Counted from the stretch's first letter, positions 35,477 through 45,902 are shown. The stretch is 64,000 bases of DNA from Nitrospirales bacterium (GCA_029261295.1 JAJDBP010000035.1:49582-113581); one strand, 5' to 3'. A program made the numbers and translations. The notes: a model not told the origin generated them from the letters alone.

Positions 35477-36514
35477 TTAACTATCTCTATCTCCAGATGT
35501 TAACCACCACAAATAATCTTGAGTTTTATTAATTTGAGCAATCCACTCTTGCTTGCCACAGACGACAACCGGATTTCCTTCTCTCTCAATAAAGTGTAAT
35601 TCTTTGAGTATCTTTATAAAGGGATGGGAGGCTGGAAAACAGCAATCAAGTGACTGCACCCCTTCTTGCCGGTAATAACGACTAATCACCAAAAAAAGTC
35701 GTTTTAAAATCTCATCACTCCGCTCTGAAAGAAAATCGACAATCTGCACTCCTTCGTCCTTTTGAAGGGCCACTACGTACCCTTTCAGTACCCCTTCTCG
35801 ACGATAGGTCCACACATCATAATTTTCAAGTGGATTACTGATATACCGCCAATTTAAATAATCCGAGGTACGTACGAGGCAAATGGGGTAAAATGATCTC
35901 GCCCTTTCAAATAAAATAGAAAATTCATCACCACAGACACCTTCATGACGAGTTACGTCATCTTGTGAACCGCGGAAGCTCCACTCACCAAATTGCAAGG
36001 CCAAATTCCCAATTTTGGCTAAACCTGTCGCCGCACTTTTCCATCTGACCGTCTGCTTAATTTTATGATCAATTCTCAACGGCTTAACAAATCGAACATG
36101 TGTATCACAAGATGATATACCTATTCGTTTATAAATCGCCATCATACGGCTACTAGGAAAATCGTAAACAAAAGAGCGTTCTTCAGTTTCTAGATCATTC
36201 AGACACGCTTTTTGGAGAAGTAAAGCAGGACCTAAGCTCCTACAGGATGGGTGAATACAAAAATCCCCCAAGACCCAGCAAATGTGTCCATTTCCAGAAA
36301 TAGAAACTAATCGTGGGAATGCTGCCGAAATCCCCACCATTTCCCTCGTAAGGTCATCATAGGCTATCCAAGTTTTTGCTACCCCAAACGGATTCTCTAA
36401 ATAAAGCCAATTAAAACGGATTAGAGAAGCTTCGGAAGTCAAAAATTCCTTAGAAAAATTAACAATGGCCTCACGATCAATATTTAAATCCGCAATTCGA
36501 ATGCTGATTTTCAT
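35477..36514 (-). CDS. GNAT-family acyltransferase-like protein
   Basis: About 345 residues from the ATG at 36512-36514; a GTG ten codons upstream (36544) is an alternative. Features are RFNWLYLENPFG near the start, DFCIHPSCRSLGPALLLQKACL (the GNAT acetyl-CoA loop Q/R-x-x-G/S) and a second block LNWRYISNPLENYDVWTYR, a pattern seen in double-GNAT proteins of polysaccharide loci. It lies directly upstream of the ACP gene, so it may use the acyl-ACP as donor (inference). Substrate unknown. Confidence 0.72.
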   Translation of the reverse strand: MKISIRIADLNIDREAIVNFSKEFLTSEASLIRFNWLYLENPFGVAKTWIAYDDLTREMVGISAAFPRLVSISGNGHICWVLGDFCIHPSCRSLGPALLLQKACLNDLETEERSFVYDFPSSRMMAIYKRIGISSCDTHVRFVKPLRIDHKIKQTVRWKSAATGLAKIGNLALQFGEWSFRGSQDDVTRHEGVCGDEFSILFERARSFYPICLVRTSDYLNWRYISNPLENYDVWTYRREGVLKGYVVALQKDEGVQIVDFLSERSDEILKRLFLVISRYYRQEGVQSLDCCFPASHPFIKILKELHFIEREGNPVVVCGKQEWIAQINKTQDYLWWLTSGDRDS

Positions 36515-36794
36515 CTCACTCTCATAGCCCAACGTGATAGACACGGGCGAAGAAAATAGCTAGGCATTTCAATCCCTATTTACTTCGTAAAGTATCGGAA
36601 AATAAAAGAAATTCTTTAGATAGTTGGCGCAAACTTTCCCCACAGCCCATAAAAGTCTTACTCCCCCAAAAAAATTATTTTTGAATAAGGAACGTGGATA
36701 AACGAAGACAAACTAAATGAAGGGGGATAAGATATTAATAAAATTTATTAGCCTATACTAAAACCTACCTAAAAAGACTGAAATATATGGGAAA

Positions 36795-37856
36795 TCAGAT
36801 TTTAGCCAAAAGTAATTCTTTTGAAAAATAGGGAATATCCCAATCTCCAACGGGAATTCTCCGAAGTTCAAAGGGATCCGCCCCAAATTCGTTCACTCCA
36901 TTAATCATTGAAAAGGCACCTACAAATCCTTCCTCTTTGACCAACCGTTTGACTTCTTCATTGAAATCAACTCGTCTACCGCTAGGATAGGCAAAGGTTT
37001 CAACTTGCACATGTAATTGTGTTTCAATCTCTGATTTTGAACAATGAATTTCTTGCTTCGCATGAACTAGCGAGGTTTGGGACAAAATTGGATGGGTCAC
37101 AGTATGGGCGCCAAGAGAAATTCCGCCATCTCGCAACTTTTGCAATTCCGCCACATTCAACATGAGGCGTTCACCATGAGAATTTTCCCTATCTTCCAAA
37201 AACCCGAGTCGTTCCCGAACAACAGTTTTCCAAACAATTCGTTCTTCATTTTGGACTTCTCTTAAGCTCCATAAGACCGCATAAAGCGCAGAATTCTTCT
37301 CTATAGGATTAGCTAAATTATATGTTTCACCATTGAAATCCTGTAAATTCAAAGTGGCCGTGGATGTTTTGTTAAACGCCGAACAAATTTGATCGTGCCA
37401 CAAAATATCCTTTTCATTCATACATCCTGTAGCCAGGTAAATCGTGGCGGGAATACCATATTTTTTTAATATGGGAAATGCATAGGTATAATTATCGCGA
37501 TACCCATCATCAAGTGTTACGACGACACAATGAGGAGGCACCTCATTTCTAGCTAAACGCTCGACACTCTCTGCAGCAGAAATAACCTCGAATTTCTCAC
37601 TTAGAAATTCCATTTGTCTATCAAAATATTGAGTGGATATAGGGCTAAAATAACAATCTTTTTGATCGGAAACCCTGTGATACGCCAAAACTTGAATACT
37701 TTGATTCTTTCTCATTTTTAGGTGAAAAAGACCTAACCCCCTATTCTGTTCTGTTGCAGTAGGCACCTGGATATAAGAAATTAGTTTAGCCAAACCTCTA
37801 AACACACCAAAATAAAATAAGACCTTAATCAAGACCTCTTTAAATTTCGTCCTCAC
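36795..37856 (-). CDS. Polysaccharide deacetylase (NodB/CE4 family)
   Basis: 353 residues. The CE4 motifs are visible: VVTLDDGYRDN with the metal-binding Asp pair near residues 116-117, SLGAHTVTHPIL with the H-x3-H metal ligands, and AYPSGRR near the C-terminus. The N-terminus (VLFYFGVFRGLAKLISYI) is moderately hydrophobic and may be an anchor rather than a cleaved signal. It would remove N-acetyl groups from hexosamine residues of the EPS. It stands 52 bases downstream of a CelD-like gene on the same strand. Confidence 0.88.
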   Translation of the reverse strand: MRTKFKEVLIKVLFYFGVFRGLAKLISYIQVPTATEQNRGLGLFHLKMRKNQSIQVLAYHRVSDQKDCYFSPISTQYFDRQMEFLSEKFEVISAAESVERLARNEVPPHCVVVTLDDGYRDNYTYAFPILKKYGIPATIYLATGCMNEKDILWHDQICSAFNKTSTATLNLQDFNGETYNLANPIEKNSALYAVLWSLREVQNEERIVWKTVVRERLGFLEDRENSHGERLMLNVAELQKLRDGGISLGAHTVTHPILSQTSLVHAKQEIHCSKSEIETQLHVQVETFAYPSGRRVDFNEEVKRLVKEEGFVGAFSMINGVNEFGADPFELRRIPVGDWDIPYFSKELLLAKI

Positions 37857-37908
37857 GAGAAAATTACCTTGCTAAATTTCATGAGCATTTCTTGATTCAT
37901 TTGCAGGT

Positions 37909-39081
37909 TCAAAGACAGAAAAGGACTCTTAAATGGAGGGGGGAAACAATTTTTTTGATTTGGGTTTTAAGCCTTTTGAGTTTTTCTTGAAATTGGAACC
38001 GAATAAACCCTTTCAACCCCGGCCAACGGCTAGGACGAAACGCCACGATTCCCATGCGCTCTCGTCTCTGAGATACCCATAGCTTTTTATACACATTATC
38101 ATCCCTTCCAAAATCTATTTCCTCGACAAGCTCTACATCCAAAAGGTACTCAATCATACGCATCATTACCAAGGCACCAACAGAATAGTCTTTCCACTGA
38201 TTATCGTACGCAGTTTTAACCATTGTAACACCCGTTTGAGTTAATAGACCGACTTCAGCCGCAATCGGTTTGTCCTTTAAATAAAGAATGCCCATTCGTA
38301 ATACCCCATGAGAAGACCCTGATTGAAAGAATCCTGAGGTAAAATTTGGATAAAAATCAGGCTCTTTCCAGCTATTCTTGCAAATACTTTCATAATCCTG
38401 AATGCCTTGTTCTATTTCCTCAAATTCCGAAAAGATTTTGAATCGTACCTCCCCTAACTTTTCAAGTTTCCTTCCTTTTCTTGCATAATTTTTAAAAGTT
38501 TTCTTAATAGATGGAGATCGAGAATTGACATAATCCTGAAATGACCATCCAGAAGTTTTTTCATACCAATTCCCAAAATGTGAGTAGGGAACAACAAACA
38601 TATTCCCTTTCTGAAAACCTTGAATAAATCCTTCTAACCAATTCGCTTTGGAATCAAGAGCATTAAAGTCAAGGATGTCCCAATGAGGCTCTTCTTGACA
38701 GAGAGCCAAGGCCAACTTTTCCATTACTATAGGCTCTTCACCGCTCGGACATTTCAATAAAGGAGAAAATTGACAAGTTTGAAAATTAGAGAATCCTGAC
38801 AATGTGTTTCCCCTTAGATGGTCCTTATCAAAGATAGATCCATTTTGGCTTGCTGGAGTTTTTGTAACCAATATAGCCTGAGTTCCACTAGAAATTCGGC
38901 CGATCCGATATATTCGTAGCCCCCCCGCTTGCTCTAGAGTTGTAGCCTCTAAATTTCGAAACCAAGAAAGTGAGTAGAAAAAATTTTCCTTCTCAAGGTG
39001 TTGAAACTCCCTCAGGAAAGTTTCCGGAAGGCCTGCGAGGGAAGGATAGACATCAAACAATCGAGACTCCACAAAATCCAT
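37909..39081 (-). CDS. GNAT / CelD-BcsL-like acyl- or aminoacyltransferase
   Basis: 390 residues with the CelD/BcsL pattern: SIKKTFKNYARKGRKLEKLG is the basic linker and GILYLKDKPIAAEVGLLTQTGVTMVKTAYDNQW the GNAT core, followed by EEIDFGRDDNVYKKLWV, the typical 'D-x-G-x-G-D-x-x-K' end motif of the family. It is transcribed with the deacetylase downstream. Probably acylates or aminoacylates a sugar of the EPS. The donor is unknown; a second homologue lies at 26451-27488. Confidence 0.82.
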   Translation of the reverse strand: MDFVESRLFDVYPSLAGLPETFLREFQHLEKENFFYSLSWFRNLEATTLEQAGGLRIYRIGRISSGTQAILVTKTPASQNGSIFDKDHLRGNTLSGFSNFQTCQFSPLLKCPSGEEPIVMEKLALALCQEEPHWDILDFNALDSKANWLEGFIQGFQKGNMFVVPYSHFGNWYEKTSGWSFQDYVNSRSPSIKKTFKNYARKGRKLEKLGEVRFKIFSEFEEIEQGIQDYESICKNSWKEPDFYPNFTSGFFQSGSSHGVLRMGILYLKDKPIAAEVGLLTQTGVTMVKTAYDNQWKDYSVGALVMMRMIEYLLDVELVEEIDFGRDDNVYKKLWVSQRRERMGIVAFRPSRWPGLKGFIRFQFQEKLKRLKTQIKKIVSPLHLRVLFCL

Positions 39082-39243
39082 TTCGTTTATTACGCAAATC
39101 TCTTACTCCAATATTTTTTTAGGCATTTCAAAATATCAGCAATTTCTCCAAGATGTATCCTTGGTTATTGAACACCAATGACATTTTTTTGAAATTTACC
39201 GTCTCCTCAAGTTCATCGCTGGCTCTCTTCAGGAATTCAAAAC

Positions 39244-40023
39244 TTAAATCAGTTGTAGTTGAAACAACAGCGGCCATTGCTTACCTGTCACAAAAATGGT
39301 TTGGCTCTTTGGATCGCACGCTATTCCATTTAAAACGGCCTGTTGATCGGTAGGACTGGCAGCATTTACAAGAGGGGAACAATCTAAGATGCCAGTAACC
39401 ACTCCGGAATCAGGGTCCACCTCTAAAATTTCATCACGATACCAAACGTTTACATAGAGCTTTCCATTTAAGGCATCCAAATCATTAAGGTTTTTTTGAG
39501 AAACTCCATTTTTGGTAACATTAATTTTTTTTAAAATTTCCAAAGATCCATCTCGAAAAGTAATTGAGGAGCCCCCATTGGTCATAACCAGAGAATCAGA
39601 CCATGTTCCCAATCCCCAACCTTCCTCCTCAATCGGAATGTCCCCTTGATATATTAGTTCGGGGAAAGAATACCGAAAAGCCTTGTGAGACTTCCAAGTA
39701 AGTTGGATAACCTGTTCATTTATTAAAGCAACTCCTTCAGCCCATTCTTTTTGAATGGCTATTTTCTTAATAATGCGCCCACTTTCTGGCTCAACACATC
39801 GAAGACTTGATTCCCCGATCAACCCGGTACTTTCATACAATAAACCAGACGAAAAAAATAATCCTTGTGTAAATGCTTTTGAATCATGAGGAAAAACATT
39901 CAGAATTTTATAAGGAATCCGTTGAATTCCAAAATTCTCTATTTTCCGTATTTGTTTCTTGATTAATTGCTTAAGTGAAAAAAGGCCAGACACCTGAACC
40001 ATTTGTTGTACCCATGGGCCCAA
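39244..40023 (-). CDS. Glutaminyl-peptide cyclotransferase-like protein (plant/bacterial beta-propeller type)
   Basis: 259 residues of a five-bladed propeller family (glutamine cyclotransferase). Hallmarks are FPHDSKAFTQGLFF near residue 48, the EGWGLGTWSD blade, KNLNDLDALNGKLYVNVWYRDEI and the final QQAVLNGIACDPKSQTIFVTGKQWPLLFQ. The family makes N-terminal pyroglutamate from Gln. I see no export signal at the N-terminus (a basic helix LKQLIKKQIRKIENFG), so it looks cytoplasmic or its start is misplaced. Its place in an EPS locus that also has an NRPS and asparagine synthetases is unusual and hints at peptide or amide chemistry on the polymer. Confidence 0.85.
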   Translation of the reverse strand: MGPWVQQMVQVSGLFSLKQLIKKQIRKIENFGIQRIPYKILNVFPHDSKAFTQGLFFSSGLLYESTGLIGESSLRCVEPESGRIIKKIAIQKEWAEGVALINEQVIQLTWKSHKAFRYSFPELIYQGDIPIEEEGWGLGTWSDSLVMTNGGSSITFRDGSLEILKKINVTKNGVSQKNLNDLDALNGKLYVNVWYRDEILEVDPDSGVVTGILDCSPLVNAASPTDQQAVLNGIACDPKSQTIFVTGKQWPLLFQLQLI

Positions 40024-40150
40024 ATATTTGAAATGAGGAAAAACTAAAATAAAAGGAGTACTTCAAGGTTCATTTGCTAAAAAAATTACTTTACCCAACC
40101 AAATTCCTCATCAGCACTTTGGTGTTTCTTTTTTTTCAAAATACTCCCTA

Positions 40151-41191
40151 TTACTTCAGAGAGGAATTCCTACCACAGAGCCACCGTAAGATTTCAGCAA
40201 AACCTGAAACTTCTGCTTCAAATTCTAGTTGAGAAATATTCTCTCCATCCAAAAACCTCTTCAAACTTAACGGATTTGTATGGACGGAATTCAAGCCAAC
40301 CTCACAAGTAGTTGCAGTCTGAATGCCCAAGGCAGCCAACCATGGCCTTTGCTGAACAGCCCAAACACCGCTGGGATAACAAAAATGATTGAGGGGCATC
40401 TTCATCATAGGCTCTAAGACCTGACGATTTTCTTGAATCTCCTTTTGTGCTATGGTTTGATCATCTTCAGGGAAATTATGCCGATGCGTATGAAGTTGGA
40501 TATCAAAGCCATCTTTCTTTAATTGGATCAGTTCTGAAACATTCAATAAAGAAAGAAGCCGAGATGTCTTAATCATCGAATACTCTATCTGCAGAACTCC
40601 CGCTAGCTTTTGACACAATGCTTGTCGCTCTAACTCAGTACATTGCGTTTCACCATATTTAATAATTGCCCATTCTGACTGCGACTTTTCCTTCACATCT
40701 TTCAGGTTTATCTCTGGCACTCCAGATTGTATAGACTCACAAACTTCTACTGGCCCCATCTCGGTACGCCAGAATAGGTATTGGACAGCCAATCTAAAAA
40801 TTGGCGATTCCTTCTGCGAATAATAGGTCGTGACATAGATCGTACAAGGAAATCCAAATGCTCTTAGATTTGGAGCAGCGCAAGAAGACACACTTTTGAA
40901 GCCATCATCTATGGTAATAACAATCGCATTGGAGGGCAACGAACCATCCTGCAGCTTGGCGATACCTTCTTCCAAACCGACCACCGGGTATTTGTGCCGG
41001 GAAAGAAAAGAAAGTCGGCGACGAAAAGTACCTTCTTTAATAAAAAGCTTCGGGCGAAATGAGGTTTCGTCTTCAATTTCAAACCCGTGATAGCATAATA
41101 TTCGCAAATACCCCTTCGTAAACCTCCGTGCTATCGCAAACCCTCCCACCCATTTCCCAATAAAAAACACAATGCCCTTAAGGAATTTCAT
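40151..41191 (-). CDS. Polysaccharide deacetylase (NodB/CE4 family)
   Basis: 346 residues. Motif 1 is IVITIDDGFKSV (residues about 91-101) with the Asp pair, motif 2 is QLHTHRHNFP with H-x3-H, and FCYPSGVW near residue 270 is motif 3. An N-terminal hydrophobic stretch (LKGIVFFIGKWVGGFAI) may anchor it in the inner membrane. It is a second CE4 enzyme of the locus and would deacetylate amino sugars of the EPS, perhaps at a different residue than the other. It lies 127 bases upstream of the glutaminyl cyclase gene. Confidence 0.87.
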   Translation of the reverse strand: MKFLKGIVFFIGKWVGGFAIARRFTKGYLRILCYHGFEIEDETSFRPKLFIKEGTFRRRLSFLSRHKYPVVGLEEGIAKLQDGSLPSNAIVITIDDGFKSVSSCAAPNLRAFGFPCTIYVTTYYSQKESPIFRLAVQYLFWRTEMGPVEVCESIQSGVPEINLKDVKEKSQSEWAIIKYGETQCTELERQALCQKLAGVLQIEYSMIKTSRLLSLLNVSELIQLKKDGFDIQLHTHRHNFPEDDQTIAQKEIQENRQVLEPMMKMPLNHFCYPSGVWAVQQRPWLAALGIQTATTCEVGLNSVHTNPLSLKRFLDGENISQLEFEAEVSGFAEILRWLCGRNSSLK

Positions 41192-41551
41192 GTGTTTTTT
41201 ACTGTATCTTTGAATAAGTGGATAGAAAAAATTAGGGTTTCAGCACGAATGATGGAGAAGAAGACATTCCGAAATGGCAGTCAACTTATTGCATAAATCT
41301 TCATTTTTTTACCAAGCTAATTCAGTATTTTTTCCGGGAAAATGACTGAAATACCTAACACATCAATTTATTAAGAAATGCAAAGCACCCAAAGTCGATC
41401 GCAGGCAAAAAGTTCAGTCAAAAAAGGCAATTTTCTTGGTTAATTTATCAAACAAAAGCCTTCATTAGTCATAGAAACTCCCTCATCAGTCTTTAACTCT
41501 TCAATTACTTGGTTTCGAGTGAATTTCAACTGAAAACAGGCTACAGGCAAT
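41192..41551. other. Intergenic region, 360 bases
   Basis: AT-rich gap between the FkbM methyltransferase and a deacetylase, both on the minus strand. A promoter for the deacetylase/cyclase run could lie here. No repeat, hairpin or RNA signature was found. Confidence 0.5.
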
Positions 41552-42328
41552 TCATGCGTTAGCGGCTACTTCTCCGAATGCCCTTTCCCAATATTTGGAG
41601 GCAGGATGTAGGAAAAAATAGTTGGAGAATTGCCCATCCTGAAAACCTACAGTCGGGACAAGTTCCTCTCGATAAACAAAGCTTTCATAGCCATGGGACT
41701 GAAGAAACGCGAAGACTTCAGCACTGATATCTCGACTCACCTCTATTAGCCAGCACGGGTAGCATTGCGCAATAAGGGAAGTAGAACCTTTCAAGACCTG
41801 CATCTCTGCTCCCTCCACATCACATTTAATAAAATCGATGCGAGGTAATGCCCCATTGGCATACAAATCATCTAAGGAAAAAACCGGAACAGTCTCTCGT
41901 GCTCCTTTATCCCCTTCTTTGGCAAACCGCGCTAAATAATAGCCTTCAAATGTACCAGTTTCAGGAACAAAAACTTCAGCTTTTCCTGGCTCTGAAGAGA
42001 CAGCTCCATGAAAGAGATGGACATTCACCAATTGAAGTTTTTTTATCACAGCCTTTAGAACCGCAAGGTTGTGAGAGATGGGTTCAAAAGAAAAGACTTT
42101 TCCACGAGAACCCGTCAATTTCGAGAGATGTTTAGTATACAGTCCAATGTTGGCTCCAACATCTACCACGCAATCTCCAGCCTTAACTATTTCCTTCAAA
42201 TATTGAACATCGACTTCATGACCTTTTTCGTCTTCAATAACTTTCTTTGTCAAATATACACAACGTAGAAATTGTATAATGTTCTCGAAGGGAAGTTTGG
42301 CCATAATGGTCTTTATTGTTCTATTCAT
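41552..42328 (-). CDS. FkbM-family methyltransferase
   Basis: 258 residues. CVVDVGANIGLYT at residues 53-65 is the FkbM SAM motif, then VFSFEPISHNLAVL, and RIDFIKCDVEGAEMQVLKG is the diagnostic 'DVEGAE' motif. The family O-methylates sugars and other hydroxyls, and is common in EPS and natural-product loci. It stands alone on the minus strand with large gaps on both sides, so it probably has its own promoter in the region to its right. Acceptor unknown. Confidence 0.88.
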   Translation of the reverse strand: MNRTIKTIMAKLPFENIIQFLRCVYLTKKVIEDEKGHEVDVQYLKEIVKAGDCVVDVGANIGLYTKHLSKLTGSRGKVFSFEPISHNLAVLKAVIKKLQLVNVHLFHGAVSSEPGKAEVFVPETGTFEGYYLARFAKEGDKGARETVPVFSLDDLYANGALPRIDFIKCDVEGAEMQVLKGSTSLIAQCYPCWLIEVSRDISAEVFAFLQSHGYESFVYREELVPTVGFQDGQFSNYFFLHPASKYWERAFGEVAANA

Positions 42329-43023
42329 TTATTCCACTTTCCTCTCTCGATTTGGCCGAATCCAACGAAAATTGCTCGCGCGTAGATAAAATGGGAATCT
42401 CGCATTCTCATTCCTTTTCTATTCTAGTCCTATTTCTTGCCACCCTCATCAAATAAGCGATCCAAGAATCCTATCGGCAAAAATCTAAGAAAAGAAATTC
42501 CCTAGCAAAAACAAAGAATAATTATGGGAAAGTATCCTACTCTTTCTCTCCGGATTTTCCCGATTTTTCATTAATAGTATACAATGAAATCTCTTCTTGA
42601 CCATTACACTAATTCAATGACACATTTTTATACCTCGATTTTATTATCTCCCACCGTCATAGCTCTGTACTAATCATGGCTTTTTCATTTCAATCACCAC
42701 TTGAAGGTCTTAAAAAATCCCCTTTCCCCCATAGTTCAAATTTAATTTTTCGAACCTTCACTTCCGTATTTTGGTCCCGATAAGAAATTTCTAAATCCAA
42801 AAGAAACGACAAAAAGGACCTCTTTCAACTTCTCTTATTTTAAATTTTTGTGGATAAACAGATAACGAAATCAACCAAATAGCTTTACTGATTGCATCAT
42901 TTTTGGACCTATGCATTGAACCCCTTTCATTAAGAAAACGACTACAGTATGATAAATGTAATTGGCTTTCCTTTGAATATAGACAATTTATTGCCTTTAA
43001 AACGGGTTCAATTGAGGATTATT
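42329..43023. other. Divergent intergenic region, ~695 bases
   Basis: AT-rich non-coding stretch separating the FkbM gene (-) from the TPR gene (+). It should carry promoters for both directions. I searched for sigma-54 boxes with the GG-N10-GC spacing on both strands and for GEMM motifs and found none. A few short AT-rich tracts only. Confidence 0.5.
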
Positions 43024-43758
43024 ATGAACGTCAATTATTGTAAAATTTTCACTTTTCTATTTATCATTTTCCTCAGTCAGGCATTCCAGCAAGCTCTCGC
43101 TACACCCCTTGTTCACCATTTTCACATTTTTCAGTCCGAATCAGACCAACCCCACTCACTTTTCTCGAAAAATTCTACAAGTGCTGTGGCTATCAGCCAA
43201 ACGTCTCCAAACATTTTCCCCGTAGCCTATGGGTACAATGAAGAGGGAACAACCGAAGGGTTTGAAGGACAGGCTTGGGACTATTTTACAATGTCTCAAA
43301 CACCCATGGGAGCTGCCTTTCTCACGGCCGCTAACAATGCCCACCTTCGACGGTTGCATTTATGGATAACCCAAGGCAGCAGAAAAGATTCCTTGAGTGA
43401 AATTCGATATATCCTAATTCGAATTCCTAATCATCCTCGAGCATTAGTCATGGCCGAATTAATTGAAAAATTATTCAAAAAAGAAAAGTTTGCCTTAACT
43501 GCCTATAAAAAAGCTCTCAATATTTACCCTCAATATGCGTTAACTCATGCTCAATATGGCAGATATTTAACTAAGATAGGAAAAAGATCGGAAGGAATTA
43601 AAAGCCTTCAGCAAGCTATTCAAATGGACCCTAAACTGGCAGTGGGGCATGCCTGGTTAGCTATGGCCTACCAAAGGGACGGACAAAAGGATTTAGCCAA
43701 ATCATCCGGCCAAATAGCAAAAAAACTTGGATATAAAGGGAAAATATCCGGGTTATAA
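43024..43758 (+). CDS. Secreted TPR-repeat protein
   Basis: 244 residues from the ATG at 43024, chosen because GAGGA lies just 6-10 bases upstream and the N-terminus then forms a signal peptide (KIFTFLFIIFLSQAFQQ then ALA). A longer frame from 42949 would put 25 extra residues before the signal. The C-terminal half has at least two TPR units (FALTAYKKALNIYPQYALTH and SLQQAIQMDPKLAVGHAWLA). Such a small exported TPR protein may act as a scaffold for EPS assembly or export. It precedes the asparagine-synthetase-like gene on the same strand by 260 bases. Confidence 0.75.
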   Translation: MNVNYCKIFTFLFIIFLSQAFQQALATPLVHHFHIFQSESDQPHSLFSKNSTSAVAISQTSPNIFPVAYGYNEEGTTEGFEGQAWDYFTMSQTPMGAAFLTAANNAHLRRLHLWITQGSRKDSLSEIRYILIRIPNHPRALVMAELIEKLFKKEKFALTAYKKALNIYPQYALTHAQYGRYLTKIGKRSEGIKSLQQAIQMDPKLAVGHAWLAMAYQRDGQKDLAKSSGQIAKKLGYKGKISGL

Positions 43759-44018
43759 GGAAAAAAGCTGTACCTTTCCAAGCAGAAAAAATTTCCCTCC
43801 CCTCTGAAGCCAACCTCGAAGAATCATCTTCTTTATTTAGTTGTTTCCTCAATAGTTATTGTAAAATTCTTCAATTCAACCACATGGCTAAGTATTTTTT
43901 AGGTTCATTACTTAGACTATTAGTCCGATGAAGGCTACAAACACAGTTTTTAAAGACTAACAAAGGTTATATCTGGTACATCTCCTTCCCTCCATTAATC
44001 ATTAGGCAAAGGACATCT

Positions 44019-45902
44019 ATGGGTGGTATTTGTGGAAAACTTGGATTCGACCATCTTACGTTTCAACCATCTTTCATTGAAGATTTTTTTCGGCATTTTC
44101 CAGGATCTGGGCATTTCCCAATACACCAAACATCTTTGGGATCCGCAATAATTGGAGCTCAAGCCTCTTCAGGTTACATTTCAGGAATCTCCCAAAAAAC
44201 ACATTACAATCACACATTTCTCTTAGGGTTTTATGGGACAATTTATAACCCTCAAGCAACCCTTCCAGGTGAAAAGCCAAATCAGAATATTATTGACCGT
44301 TTATTGAATGCATTAGAACAAAATGGCATGCCTTTTCTGAACCGATTAAAAGGAGACTTCGTTCTAACATTTTGGGATGGTCGCGAACAGTCGCTCTTTC
44401 TTGCCGTTGATCATACGAGAATCCATCCGCTTTATTACCAGGCTTCTTCTACAGGCCTTGCCTTTAGTTCTTTCCTCCCCGCCTTACTCAAACAATCCTT
44501 AGACACATCCTACCCAATTAACCCTCAAGCGGTTATGGCAATGGTCAGCTTATCGGTCATCCCGACACCGGAAACAATATTCCAGAACATTGCCAAACTT
44601 CCACCTGCCCACTTTTTGGCCTATAAAAATGGCAAAGCTATAGTCGCACCCTATTGGAATATGGAATTCAGCCCTTCGCATTCAGCCTCTTCAAGAACCC
44701 TCCAACACGAAACTCGTGAATTATTTTCTTTGGCTATTTCTTCTCGCTTACAGACCAGCAGTCAAGCAAACCATATTGGAGCTTTTTTAAGTGGAGGCAT
44801 TGATAGCAGTACGATTGTAGGAACCATGGCTCAACAACTTTCCCCCATTCCAGTGAAATCCTTCTCTATGGGCTTTGATGTTGAAGGTTTCAATGAACTC
44901 ACATATGCACGAATTACTGCGAAGGCATATCAAGCAGAACATTTCGAATATTATGTTACATCAGATGACGTATTTACCGCCCTCCCTTACCTGATCAAAA
45001 ATTACGATGAACCATTCGGCAACGCCTCAGCCATCCCTACATACTTCTGCGCCAAGTTAGCTAAAGAGCATGGCGTTGACGTTCTTTTTGCGGGTGATGG
45101 AGGAGATGAATTATTCGCAGGAAATGACCGTTATGCGACTCAAAGAATATTTGATTATTATTTTTTACTACCTAAATTTGCCCGAAAAACTTTCTTAGAG
45201 GGCCTCTTTTGTTCTTCAGCCAAAAATATACAATTTAATCTTTTTCAAAAAATTATCAAATATATTCGTCGTGCCAATATTCCCTACCCTGACCGTTTAC
45301 TCTCCTGGGGTGTGAAAGATTATACCGACAAACATGAATTTTGGAATCCTCTTTTTATTGAAAAAGTTGGAGAAACCTTCTCAATCCTTGATTATTTTCG
45401 CAGTCATTATGAGGAAGCCAGGACAACATCCGAACTAAACAGACAACTCTACATTGACATAAAAACGACACTTTCAGACAATGATATTCCCAAGGTCGTG
45501 AGTATGACAAAGGCGGCAAACATAGCGGTCCGGTTTCCTTTCCTGGACCCTTCTTTGATGGAGTTTGCAGCCAAAATCCCGGCTAACCTTAAGATGAAAC
45601 GGCTTCAACTACGATCATTCTTTAAGGATACGTACCGCGACTTCCTCCCTCCTGAAGTACTCAAAAAAACAAAGCATGGGTTCGGACTTCCCATTACCTT
45701 TTGGCTCCGAGAAAATAAGAATTTACATGACCTGATGAATGATGTTCTAGGCAGCCAGCGTTTTCAGCAAAGAGGGCTCATTACTCCCAAAGGTCTGAAA
45801 AATGTTTTAGAAAATCATAAAACAGATAACACTTCCCTTTATGGAACCATTATTTGGAATCTGCTTATTTTAGAGATGTGGCTTGAATTGCACGACCAAT
45901 AA
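44019..45902 (+). CDS. Asparagine synthetase-like protein with degenerate glutaminase domain
   Basis: 627 residues. The start is MGGICGKLG, so the nucleophile Cys2 is replaced by Gly; Cys5 is not in the catalytic position. The glutamine-binding signatures are also gone: no HRGPD, YGTIYNP instead of NGEIYNF, and no DTE loop. The synthetase half is intact, with LSGGIDSST near residue 257, FAGDGGDELFAGNDRY and the C-terminal HGFGLP loop. It can probably activate a carboxylate with ATP and use ammonia or an amine, as in lasso-peptide cyclases or beta-lactam synthetases (family knowledge). The product is unknown. It converges with another such gene. Confidence 0.85.
   Translation: MGGICGKLGFDHLTFQPSFIEDFFRHFPGSGHFPIHQTSLGSAIIGAQASSGYISGISQKTHYNHTFLLGFYGTIYNPQATLPGEKPNQNIIDRLLNALEQNGMPFLNRLKGDFVLTFWDGREQSLFLAVDHTRIHPLYYQASSTGLAFSSFLPALLKQSLDTSYPINPQAVMAMVSLSVIPTPETIFQNIAKLPPAHFLAYKNGKAIVAPYWNMEFSPSHSASSRTLQHETRELFSLAISSRLQTSSQANHIGAFLSGGIDSSTIVGTMAQQLSPIPVKSFSMGFDVEGFNELTYARITAKAYQAEHFEYYVTSDDVFTALPYLIKNYDEPFGNASAIPTYFCAKLAKEHGVDVLFAGDGGDELFAGNDRYATQRIFDYYFLLPKFARKTFLEGLFCSSAKNIQFNLFQKIIKYIRRANIPYPDRLLSWGVKDYTDKHEFWNPLFIEKVGETFSILDYFRSHYEEARTTSELNRQLYIDIKTTLSDNDIPKVVSMTKAANIAVRFPFLDPSLMEFAAKIPANLKMKRLQLRSFFKDTYRDFLPPEVLKKTKHGFGLPITFWLRENKNLHDLMNDVLGSQRFQQRGLITPKGLKNVLENHKTDNTSLYGTIIWNLLILEMWLELHDQ

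Noticed and set aside
42329..43023. Second sigma-54 promoter or GEMM element in the divergent gap
   Set aside because: No GG-N10-GC (or its reverse) and no GCAAAGCC-type core could be found on either strand.
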